Assembly: GCA_904394195.1 (NCBI GenBank) | Contig: CAJFNH010000090.1 | Coordinates: 1 to 5,540 of the forward strand | Direction of reading: 5' to 3' | Source: Candidatus Gallimonas caecicola | GTDB taxonomy: Bacteria; Bacillota; Clostridia; Christensenellales; Borkfalkiaceae | Length of the DNA: 5,540 bases | In this document: piece after piece, positions 1-4,664 of the stretch | Layout: each line of letters begins with the position of its first letter | How positions within the stretch are numbered: position 1 is the stretch's first letter | Program-made: the position numbers and the translations under genes | The notes under the pieces: model-generated | The model's database searches: none | Seen by the model: the letters and a program-made list of their open reading frames with translations, nothing else | What the model was told of the DNA's origin: nothing

Positions 1-678
1 GATTGGAAAGAGCCGCTCGCTCCCCTGTTCGAAGACGAGCGCTACAAAAAAATACGCGCCTTTCTCATTGAGGAATACCGGCACCATACCGTCTATCCCG
101 ACATGTACGACATCTACAACTGCTTCCGCTACACCCCCTTCGCAAAGGTGAAGGCGGTGCTGCTGGGGCAGGACCCCTATCACAACGAAGGGCAGGCGCA
201 CGGGCTGTGCTTTTCCGTTCGGGAGGGCGTTCCCAAGCCGCCCTCGCTGGAAAATATGATGAAGGAGCTGCACGACGACCTGGGGTGTCCCATTCCCGCG
301 TCGGGCGATCTTACCAAATGGGCGAAGGAGGGCGTGCTGCTTTTAAACACGGCGCTCACCGTCAGGGCGCATCAGGCGAACTCGCACGCGAACTGCGGCT
401 GGAGCTGGTTTACCGACGCCGTCATCTCCATCTTGAGCGAAAAGAAGGAGCACCTTGTCTTTTTGCTGTGGGGCGGGAACGCACGCAGGAAAAAGGCGCT
501 CATCGATAAAAACAAGCACCTCGTCCTGGAGTGCGCGCATCCCTCCCCCCTGTCCGCCTACAACGGGTTTTTCGGCTGCCGCCATTTTTCCAAGACCAAT
601 GCCTATCTCGAGCAGCACGGCATCGCCCCCATCAACTGGGACCTGTCCGAACAATCCGAACAGGGGGAAGAAACATGA
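1..678 (+). CDS. ung: Uracil-DNA glycosylase, family 1 (5' partial)
   Basis: Removes uracil from DNA (from cytosine deamination or dUTP incorporation) as the first step of base excision repair in the cytoplasm. The reading frame is open from base 1, so the start lies upstream; compared with E. coli Ung about 5-8 residues are missing. Numbering from the first window codon, the water-activating motif GQDPYH is at 56-61 (catalytic Asp58), the uracil-stacking Phe is in GLCFSV (Phe71), the uracil-reading Asn is in LLLNTALTV (Asn116), and the DNA-intercalation and catalytic loop HPSPLSA is at 180-186 (His180, Leu184). All key residues are present and the length (225 visible residues) fits the family, so the protein should be active. 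Its TGA stop overlaps the ATG of the next gene, which suggests translational coupling. Family assignment is secure. Confidence 0.97.
   Translation, partial: DWKEPLAPLFEDERYKKIRAFLIEEYRHHTVYPDMYDIYNCFRYTPFAKVKAVLLGQDPYHNEGQAHGLCFSVREGVPKPPSLENMMKELHDDLGCPIPASGDLTKWAKEGVLLLNTALTVRAHQANSHANCGWSWFTDAVISILSEKKEHLVFLLWGGNARRKKALIDKNKHLVLECAHPSPLSAYNGFFGCRHFSKTNAYLEQHGIAPINWDLSEQSEQGEET
663..671 (+). promoter_or_regulatory. Shine-Dalgarno of apgM inside the end of ung
   Basis: The purine run GGGGGAAGA lies about 4-10 bases before the ATG at 675, within the last codons of ung. It decides the start at 675 over the in-frame ATG at 531, and fits coupled translation through the ATGA overlap. Confidence 0.7.
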
Positions 679-1880
679 AATACGTCGTCATTCTGGGGGA
701 CGGCATGGCGGGATACCCGCTGCCCGAACGGGGCGGCATGACCTGTCTGCAGCTTGCCGATACCCCCTTCTTCGATGAGCTCGCGCGCAAGGGCACGGTG
801 GGGCTTGCAAGAACGGTGCCCGCAGGGTTTGCCCCCGGAAGCGATGTAGCCAATCTTTCGGTGATGGGATACGATCCGAAAGAATATTACACGGGTCGCT
901 CGCCGCTGGAAGCGGCGTCCATCGGTATTCCGCTCACCGAGAACGACGTGACCTACCGTTGCAATCTGGTCACCCTGTCCGAAGAAGAGCCCTACGAACA
1001 AAAACGGATGCTCGACTATTCCGCGGGCGAGATCACCACGCAGGAGGCGCGTCAGCTCATCGACGCGCTGAAAGCGGAGTTTTCCGCACCGCCCTTTGCA
1101 CTGTATGCGGGCATTTCCTACCGCCATTGCCTGGTGCTTCACGAAAAAAAGACGGGCAGCGTTCTTACGCCCCCGCACGATATCACCGACAAGCCCATCG
1201 CGTCTTTTCTGCCCGCAGGCACCATGGGCAAAGCATTGCTTGCCATGATGAAGCGCTCGTACGCGATCCTCAAAGATCATCCAGTCAACCGGGCACGCAG
1301 AACAGCCGGCAAGCGCCCCGCCAATTCCGCATGGTTCTGGGGGGAAGGGACCAGACCGCAGCTCAAGCCCTTTTTTGAGCTGTACGGCAAACACGGAGCA
1401 GTCATTTCTGCGGTCGACCTCGTCAAAGGGATCGGAACGCTCGCCGGCATGGACGTGATCGAAGTTGCAGGCGCCACGGGCAACTGGGACACCAACTTTG
1501 CCGGAAAAGCGGACGCCGCGGCAGCAGCCCTGCTCGGCGGCGCAGACCTGGTATATGTCCATATGGAAGCCCCCGACGAATGCGGACATCACGGCGACAT
1601 CGATAAAAAGATCTATTCCATCGAACAGGTGGACTGCGTGGCGCGCCGCATTGCCCGCGCGCTGCGCGCGGCAAAAGAGCCGTATGCCATGCTGATCATG
1701 CCCGATCATCCCACGCCCATCGCCATGCGCACGCATACGTCCGACCCCGTACCCTTTCTCCTCTACCGCAGCACACAGGAACGCCCGAACGGCGCCCCTT
1801 GCTACGATGAGGAGGCGGCCCGGCAGACAGGACTCATCCTGCCGCGCGCCTGCGAGATGATGCGCGCTTTCCTTCGCTGA
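675..1880 (+). CDS. apgM: Archaeal-type cofactor-independent phosphoglycerate mutase family protein (possible homoserine kinase)
   Basis: A 401-residue protein of the alkaline phosphatase superfamily, of the ApgM type that interconverts 3- and 2-phosphoglycerate. Visible features: N-terminal metal-binding GDGMAG (Asp9), probable phospho-acceptor Ser56 in PGSDVANLS, a WFWGEG segment near 220-225, GATGNWDTNF near 266-275, EAPDECGHHGD at 298-308 (metal ligands) and the C-terminal MPDHPTP (Asp344, His345) and RTHTSDPVPF (His354). The start at 675 is chosen because a purine-rich Shine-Dalgarno (AGGGGGAAG) sits just upstream and the protein then begins at the conserved strand. An in-frame ATG at 531 would add 48 unrelated residues inside ung. 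Established knowledge: a bacterial branch of this family has been proposed to act as homoserine kinase in threonine synthesis in genomes lacking ThrB. Sequence by eye cannot separate the two roles. It is followed directly by a strong terminator. Confidence 0.93.
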   Translation: MKYVVILGDGMAGYPLPERGGMTCLQLADTPFFDELARKGTVGLARTVPAGFAPGSDVANLSVMGYDPKEYYTGRSPLEAASIGIPLTENDVTYRCNLVTLSEEEPYEQKRMLDYSAGEITTQEARQLIDALKAEFSAPPFALYAGISYRHCLVLHEKKTGSVLTPPHDITDKPIASFLPAGTMGKALLAMMKRSYAILKDHPVNRARRTAGKRPANSAWFWGEGTRPQLKPFFELYGKHGAVISAVDLVKGIGTLAGMDVIEVAGATGNWDTNFAGKADAAAAALLGGADLVYVHMEAPDECGHHGDIDKKIYSIEQVDCVARRIARALRAAKEPYAMLIMPDHPTPIAMRTHTSDPVPFLLYRSTQERPNGAPCYDEEAARQTGLILPRACEMMRAFLR

Positions 1881-1883
1881 TTT

Positions 1884-1928
1884 TCAAAAACCCCGCCCGC
1901 CGTCATTGACGGCGGGCGGGGTTTTTGA
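1884..1928. terminator. Bidirectional rho-independent terminator between convergent genes
   Basis: A perfect inverted repeat with 22-base arms centred on base 1906. The GC core of the left arm (CCCCGCCCGCCGTCA) is preceded by five A, and the right arm ends in five T, so both strands give a GC stem followed by a U-run. It starts 3 bases after the apgM stop and lies about 100 bases beyond the end of the minus-strand membrane protein gene, so it can terminate both. The 1929-2030 stretch between it and the minus-strand gene holds no further gene that I can see. Confidence 0.95.
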
Positions 1929-2030
1929 TATACGTCCTTGTTTTTCCTGTCCGATCTTATGACTCCGGGATGTCGACATGCGGGAAGGAAACATACGCAT
2001 TTCAAAACCATCCGCGTAATTTATGAAACG

Positions 2031-2777
2031 TCAGTTACGATCCGGAGAATCTGTTTCCGGGGCCTTTGTCCGCGCTCCTTCGGCAAGCTTTTTCCTTTCA
2101 TACGCCGGATAGTCCGCCGCGCAGAAAATGAGCGCGGCCAGCGCAAAGACGAGCACAAATCCCGCAACGGCGGCAAGCAACGGACTTGCACCGTTATCGA
2201 TGACGGACACCACGTTCTGCCTGTACCGCACGCGCGCGCCCCCCTGCTGCGACGCCTCGGCGGCACACATGCGCACGCCTGCAAACGGCGCGAACGGAGA
2301 GGGCAGCAGACGGGGGAAGAGCGAGGAATGATCGGCCTCCGCCTGCGCCACCGCCCGCTCCACGACCGCCCGCAGGAAGGCCGTTGCCTGCGCCCTGTCC
2401 GAAAAATACCTGCCCGCAACGGTGAGCGTATAGGTCGGATAACCATCTTCCCCGCCTGCTCGCAAAATGGATATTTCTTCGTTCGCCGCCATGCGCTCGG
2501 TATCGATGCGGGCAAACGCTCCGTCCGAGGCCTTGGCTTCCTCCAGATTATCCGCATACACGACGGTATCATAGCGGAAGGGCTCCGCCGCATTTTCCAC
2601 CACGAATGTCAGCGCGTACTCCTGCCGCGCACGGTTATAGACGAACGCCGTAAACAGCGCGGCGGCAAGCGCCGCGATCCCCGCCGCAAGCAGGATCCAG
2701 AAAATACGTCGTTTCAGAAGGCGGACGATCTCGCCCGCCGTGATCCCCTCTCTCTTCCATATGTACCGGACGCGCAA
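2031..2777 (-). CDS. Two-pass membrane protein with Wzz/YveK-like topology, function unknown
   Basis: From a TTG at 2777 this encodes about 248 residues. Visible order: a short basic cytoplasmic stretch containing GITAGEIVRLLKRR, a first membrane helix (about 25-47, FWILLAAGIAALAAALF), an extracytoplasmic domain of about 150 residues rich in Ala, Arg and Glu, a second helix (about 199-221, LLAAVAGFVLVFALAALIF), and a charged cytoplasmic tail. This resembles chain-length determinant or YveK-type polysaccharide co-polymerases in topology and in the helix-1 approach, but I see no clear Wzz sequence motif and no polysaccharide genes nearby. The start is uncertain. No Shine-Dalgarno precedes TTG 2777. 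A GTG at 2924 keeps the frame but adds 49 residues with atypical codons that overlap a better small ORF. An ATG at 2760 gives a family-like N-terminus only if one base is removed (see findings). The gene is real by codon use and its two helices; its function is not known. Confidence 0.72.
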   Translation of the reverse strand: MRVRYIWKREGITAGEIVRLLKRRIFWILLAAGIAALAAALFTAFVYNRARQEYALTFVVENAAEPFRYDTVVYADNLEEAKASDGAFARIDTERMAANEEISILRAGGEDGYPTYTLTVAGRYFSDRAQATAFLRAVVERAVAQAEADHSSLFPRLLPSPFAPFAGVRMCAAEASQQGGARVRYRQNVVSVIDNGASPLLAAVAGFVLVFALAALIFCAADYPAYERKKLAEGARTKAPETDSPDRN

Positions 2778-2779
2778 AG

Positions 2780-2808
2780 GCGCGCCGCCGCGTTCCGCGG
2801 CGGCGCGC
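2780..2808 (-). promoter_or_regulatory. GC-only hairpin between the small ORF and the membrane protein gene
   Basis: A perfect 13-bp inverted repeat (GCGCGCCGCCGCG and its complement) with a three-base loop. On the minus strand it starts 1 base after the TGA of the 36-residue ORF and ends 2 bases before the candidate TTG start. Only three T follow the stem on that strand, so it is a poor intrinsic terminator. It could attenuate, protect an mRNA end, or hide the downstream start. The structure is seen; the role is inferred. Confidence 0.5.
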
Positions 2809-2809
2809 T

Positions 2810-2920
2810 TCAGCTGCTGCAGGTGGAAACGACGTCCTCGTCCTCCTCCGCTGCGTCCGGTCTGATCATGCAATAGGACGCATTGTGCGCATAGCGCGTA
2901 TCTTTTTCCGCCTTCTTCAT
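2810..2920 (-). CDS. Candidate 36-residue peptide with acidic stretch and Cys/Ser/Thr tail
   Basis: A short ORF starting MKKAEKDTRYAHNASYC and ending in an acidic run (AAEEDEDVV) followed by STCSS. Its codons (GCG, GAC, CGC, GTC, TGC) match the neighbouring real genes, whereas the overlapping frame of the membrane protein uses CTA, GGA and CGA here, which favours this frame. It lies 28 bases after the 51-residue gene and is followed at once by a GC hairpin. Against it: no good Shine-Dalgarno sits before the ATG at 2920; the nearest AGGAGG (2953-2958) is about 32 bases upstream, within the end of the previous gene. No membrane segment or signal peptide is present. I do not recognise the family. 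A basic or mixed front, an acidic middle and a short Cys/Ser/Thr end loosely recall ribosomally made modified peptides, but no modification enzyme is visible. Confidence 0.4.
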   Translation of the reverse strand: MKKAEKDTRYAHNASYCMIRPDAAEEDEDVVSTCSS

Positions 2921-2948
2921 GCACACAGTATGCGCGGATACGGGCGAA

Positions 2949-3104
2949 TTATTCCTCCTTTTTCTTTTCCGGCGCTTCCTTTCTTTTTGCGGGCGCGCGG
3001 GACGAAGACATTTCCTCGATCGCCTCGCGCTCGCGTGCAAGCCGTTCCCTCTCCCGCTTCCGCACATCCCGGTCTACGCGGTCCACTCCCTGTTTTTTCA
3101 TCAT
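2949..3104 (-). CDS. Small highly charged protein (51 residues), function unknown
   Basis: Encodes 51 residues beginning MMKKQGVDRVDRDVRKRERE and ending in KEAPEKKKEE. It is dominated by Arg, Lys and Glu, with an RERERLAREREAIEEM segment (about 17-32) that should form a long charged helix, and a disordered Lys/Pro/Glu tail. It has no membrane segment or Cys. Support for a real gene: a strong Shine-Dalgarno (AAAGGGGGTGA) directly before two adjacent ATG codons (3104 and 3101; the second has the better spacing), and a consensus promoter about 30 bases upstream. It is the first gene after that promoter and precedes the 36-residue ORF and the membrane protein gene on the same strand. Family not recognised; nucleic-acid binding or a structural role is possible from composition alone. 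Confidence 0.68.
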   Translation of the reverse strand: MMKKQGVDRVDRDVRKRERERLAREREAIEEMSSSRAPAKRKEAPEKKKEE

Positions 3105-3113
3105 TCACCCCCT
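3105..3113 (-). promoter_or_regulatory. Shine-Dalgarno of the 51-residue gene
   Basis: On the minus strand this reads AAGGGGGTGA up to the tandem ATG codons, one base from the ideal AAGGAGGTGA. It sits 6 bases before the second ATG and 3 before the first, and is the main reason for accepting this short gene. Confidence 0.75.
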
Positions 3114-3129
3114 TTGGTACACTTGGTAC
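3114..3129. repeat. Direct repeat TTGGTAC around the transcription start
   Basis: TTGGTAC occurs twice (3114-3120 and 3123-3129) at a 9-base period, just downstream of the -10 box of the minus-strand promoter, around the expected first transcribed base. Position and spacing would suit a small operator or an RNA element, but two 7-base copies are weak evidence. Confidence 0.35.
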
Positions 3130-3135
3130 GCGATG

Positions 3136-3164
3136 ATTATACCACGGAATGCGCCCGCTGTCAA
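3136..3164 (-). promoter_or_regulatory. Consensus housekeeping promoter for the small-gene group
   Basis: On the minus strand a perfect TTGACA (3164-3159) is followed by a 17-base spacer and a perfect TATAAT (3141-3136). Both boxes and the spacing match the sigma-A consensus exactly. Transcription should start near 3129 and read into the 51-residue gene at 3104, the 36-residue ORF and the membrane protein gene. The -35 box lies only 7 bases after the stop of the second coat gene, with no terminator between, so read-through from the coat genes could also feed this group. Confidence 0.9.
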
Positions 3165-3171
3165 TACCGCC

Positions 3172-3459
3172 CTATGCGAGCTGTTTTTTGACCTTGGAAA
3201 AGGTCTCCGTCTTTTCGTCGATCATCATCTTTTCGGCGGGCTTCACTTCGTAATAGCCGCGCTGGAGCATCTGCTCGAATACGGCGAACTGCGTATCGGC
3301 ATGCTCGCCGTACAGTTTGAAGATCTGTCTGCGCAGGGGACGGCTGCTGCCTTCCGTAAGCGCCATGGCATAGTAGTTCATCAGAAGCTTCTCCGCATCG
3401 AGAAGATCCTGCAGCGCGTCCTTTTCGCAGAGCATGATATCCTTTTTCGACTGTTTCAT
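3172..3459 (-). CDS. CotF-type spore coat protein
   Basis: A 95-residue all-helical protein of the coat F family (ferritin-like helical hairpin), found in the spore coat of Bacillota. Visible hallmarks: KDIMLCEKDALQDLL at the front, then a helix carrying LLMNYYAMALTEGSS, LRRQIFKLYGEHADTQ, and the typical ending FEQMLQRGYYEVKPAE (about 61-76). It is shorter than B. subtilis CotF and corresponds to a single coat F domain, which is usual in Clostridia. The ATG at 3459 has a GGGAGG Shine-Dalgarno 6 bases upstream and overlaps the TGA of the preceding small coat gene by ATGA, so the two are translationally coupled and probably partner proteins. The exact role in the coat is not known from sequence. 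Confidence 0.88.
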   Translation of the reverse strand: MKQSKKDIMLCEKDALQDLLDAEKLLMNYYAMALTEGSSRPLRRQIFKLYGEHADTQFAVFEQMLQRGYYEVKPAEKMMIDEKTETFSKVKKQLA

Positions 3460-3650
3460 GACTTGCCTCCCAGCAGCGTATAGAGCGCTGCAAACCGCTG
3501 TGCGTGCGCACGGGCGACGTTTTCCATCTCCTGCGCGAGCGACGGATCGGTGAGCGTGTTGGCGTAGATCTTTGCCTTTTTGCATGCCATTTCCTCGCCC
3601 GTCAGCAGATGGGTGATGACGTCGAGATCTTTTGCCGTCAGATTGTTCAT
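3456..3650 (-). CDS. Small ferritin-like spore coat-associated protein
   Basis: A 64-residue, two-helix protein (MNNLTAKDLDVITHLLTGEE at the start, ARAHAQRFAALYTLL near the end). The pattern Glu19-Glu20 on helix 1, a YANTLTDPSL turn, and His49 on helix 2 matches the short ferritin-like proteins commonly found next to CotF in Clostridia, where they are annotated as spore coat proteins. The start at 3650 is fixed by AAGGAGG seven bases upstream. It overlaps the CotF-type gene by four bases. Its ribosome binding site forms the 3' arm of a hairpin followed by seven T (see regulatory entry), so expression may be specially controlled. The family call rests on helix pattern and neighbour, so it is somewhat less certain than that for CotF. 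Confidence 0.8.
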   Translation of the reverse strand: MNNLTAKDLDVITHLLTGEEMACKKAKIYANTLTDPSLAQEMENVARAHAQRFAALYTLLGGKS

Positions 3651-3686
3651 AAAAAAACCTCCTTCGCACATTATGGGCAAAGGAGG
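3651..3686 (-). terminator. Hairpin plus T-run after nth, with its 3' arm as the coat gene Shine-Dalgarno
   Basis: On the minus strand CCTCCTTTGC (3686-3677) pairs with GCGAAGGAGG (3667-3658) across a 9-base loop, with one G-U pair, followed directly by seven T (3657-3651) and then the ATG of the first coat gene at 3650. This has the form of an intrinsic terminator for nth, whose stop is 28 bases upstream. The 3' arm is also the AAGGAGG ribosome binding site of the coat gene, so in a read-through RNA the site would be masked. Confidence 0.72.
3668..3675 (-). promoter_or_regulatory. Possible sporulation-sigma -10 box in the hairpin loop
   Basis: The loop reads CATAATGT on the minus strand, which resembles the CATA-beginning -10 boxes of mother-cell sigma E and sigma K promoters. 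A start 6-8 bases downstream would fall at or just before AAGGAGG and give an RNA without the left arm of the hairpin. No convincing -35 is visible (GTATCA upstream is weak), so this is a hypothesis only. Confidence 0.25.
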
Positions 3687-3714
3687 CCGGTCTGATACGT
3701 TTTTTGGGATACGC

Positions 3715-4353
3715 TCACGCTTTTTCTGAACTTTTTCCGTTATGAAAATCGCAGAACTGCGCCACAGCGCAATGTGCGCAGTCTGGTCTTTGCGAATGGC
3801 ATACGCGCCGTCCGTGGAAGATGAGCAGATGGTGCGCACGCGACCAACGCTCTTTGGGGATGACGGCGCACAGCCCTTCTTCCACTTTCTCCGGCGTCTT
3901 CCCGCGGGCAAGCCCCAGGCGGTTGGCAACGCGGAACACATGCGTGTCCACCGCAATGGCATCCCCGCCGAACGCGACCGCATAGACGACGTTCGCCGTC
4001 TTTCTGCCCACCCCAGCAAGCGTGCGCAGCTCCCCGAGCGTAGAGGGCACTTCGCCTGCATATTTTTCGATGATATCGCGCGAAGCAGACAGGATATGCG
4101 CCGCCTTATTGTGGTAAAACCCGCACGAAAAAATGTAACGTTCCAACTGCTCCTGCGAAAGAGTGAGCATCTTTTCCGGCGTATTGTATGTTCTGAACAG
4201 CTCTGCCGTCACCTTATTCACCCGTTCGTCGGTACACTGGGCGGAGAGGATGACCGCAACGAGAAGTTCATAAGGCGAGCAAAAATGCAGCGCAGGCGCC
4301 GCGTCCGGATAGAGCTGTTCAAGCCTGTCTAAAATCTCATCACTTGTGCGCAT
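3715..4353 (-). CDS. nth: Endonuclease III (DNA glycosylase/AP lyase)
   Basis: Excises oxidised pyrimidines and cleaves the abasic site in base excision repair. The 212-residue protein aligns end to end with E. coli Nth (211 residues). Visible: SPYELLVAVILSAQCTD near 26-42, the helix-hairpin-helix LAGVGRKTANVV (112-123) with catalytic Lys118, the AVDTHVFRVANRLGL segment with catalytic Asp136, and a C-terminal [4Fe-4S] cluster loop with Cys185, Cys192, Cys195 and Cys201 in the classic C-x6-C-x2-C-x5-C spacing. All key residues are intact. No Shine-Dalgarno precedes the ATG, and the likely -10 box ends only six bases before it, so the mRNA may be leaderless. It lies downstream of the DUF3343 gene on the same strand (36-bp gap) and upstream of the spore coat pair. 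Confidence 0.97.
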   Translation of the reverse strand: MRTSDEILDRLEQLYPDAAPALHFCSPYELLVAVILSAQCTDERVNKVTAELFRTYNTPEKMLTLSQEQLERYIFSCGFYHNKAAHILSASRDIIEKYAGEVPSTLGELRTLAGVGRKTANVVYAVAFGGDAIAVDTHVFRVANRLGLARGKTPEKVEEGLCAVIPKERWSRAHHLLIFHGRRVCHSQRPDCAHCAVAQFCDFHNGKSSEKA

Positions 4354-4359
4354 ATGCCC

Positions 4360-4388
4360 ATTATAGCACGCTCTGCCCGAAAAGGCAA
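4360..4388 (-). promoter_or_regulatory. Promoter of nth
   Basis: Minus-strand TTGCCT (4388-4383), 17-base spacer, perfect TATAAT (4365-4360). The -10 ends six bases before the nth ATG, putting the expected start of transcription at about the first base of the codon. A TTGACT five bases further upstream would need a 22-base spacer and is less likely. Confidence 0.7.
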
Positions 4389-4389
4389 G

Positions 4390-4632
4390 TCAAACGCGCA
4401 CGAAGGAAGCACCGCATGAGCGGAGATATCCTGCGAACGATGAATACGCCCGCTGCCGCATGAGCACGGCAACGCGCGCCTGAAAGCGGGCATCGTAACG
4501 CACGGACAGACCGCAGCCGTAGCCCGCCTCTTTGGGGGTGGAAACTGCCTGCGCAGGCACCCCTGCACCGCCCAGACGGGAGATCGCGTCAAGGGCTTGC
4601 GCCCGTGAGCGGAACACCGCAAGCATTGTCAT
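4390..4632 (-). CDS. DUF3343 family protein, putative Se/S carrier
   Basis: An 80-residue protein of the DUF3343 family, described as putative Se/S carrier-like. It opens with MTMLAVFRSRAQALDAISRL, a strand-helix start typical of the family, and carries the conserved pattern VSTPKEAGYGCGLSVRY, in which Cys40-Gly41 is the expected carrier motif. Length matches the family (about 75-90 residues). The start at 4632 has a GTGAGG Shine-Dalgarno 8 bases upstream; a second ATG at 4626 has poorer spacing. Established context: this family often lies beside a cysteine desulfurase-like gene, as here, although here the two diverge. I infer that it accepts sulfur or selenium from the desulfurase as a persulfide or selenide on Cys40. 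It may be co-transcribed with nth downstream. Confidence 0.87.
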   Translation of the reverse strand: MTMLAVFRSRAQALDAISRLGGAGVPAQAVSTPKEAGYGCGLSVRYDARFQARVAVLMRQRAYSSFAGYLRSCGASFVRV

Positions 4633-4651
4633 GATTCTTTCCTCACTTTCG

Positions 4652-4659
4652 TATATATA
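4652..4659. promoter_or_regulatory. Shared palindromic -10-like box TATATATA in the divergent gap
   Basis: The 32-bp gap between the DUF3343 gene (minus) and the cysteine desulfurase gene (plus) contains TATATATA, which reads identically on both strands. It is the only -10-like element available to both genes. On the plus strand TTGTCA at 4626-4631 is a possible but badly spaced -35 (20 bases); on the minus strand only a weak TTATCG is seen. A shared bidirectional promoter is inferred. Confidence 0.45.
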
Positions 4660-4664
4660 GGGAT

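Noticed and set aside
531..674. In-frame upstream ATG extending apgM by 48 residues
   Set aside because: The extension lies inside conserved ung codons and does not match the family; ATG 675 has a good Shine-Dalgarno and the proper N-terminus.
603..1736. Long minus-strand open frame (377 codons) opposite ung/apgM
   Set aside because: It is antisense to a gene with clear conserved motifs; the composition is unlike a real protein and no start signal is present.
1970..1979. 10-bp palindrome ATGTCGACAT in the gap after the terminator
   Set aside because: A perfect 10-bp palindrome is expected several times by chance in a window of this size, and no promoter is next to it.
1938..2876. Long plus-strand open frame (312 codons) opposite the membrane protein gene
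   Set aside because: Its product is Arg/His-rich without domains, it has no ribosome site, and the minus strand gives a coherent two-helix membrane protein; it is an antisense shadow in GC-rich DNA.
2778..2924. GTG 2924 as start of the membrane protein
   Set aside because: The added 49 residues use codons rare in the neighbours, have no nearby ribosome site and run through the GC hairpin. Kept only as an alternative.
4388..4393. TTGACT as the -35 of nth
   Set aside because: It would need a 22-base spacer to TATAAT; TTGCCT five bases closer gives 17.
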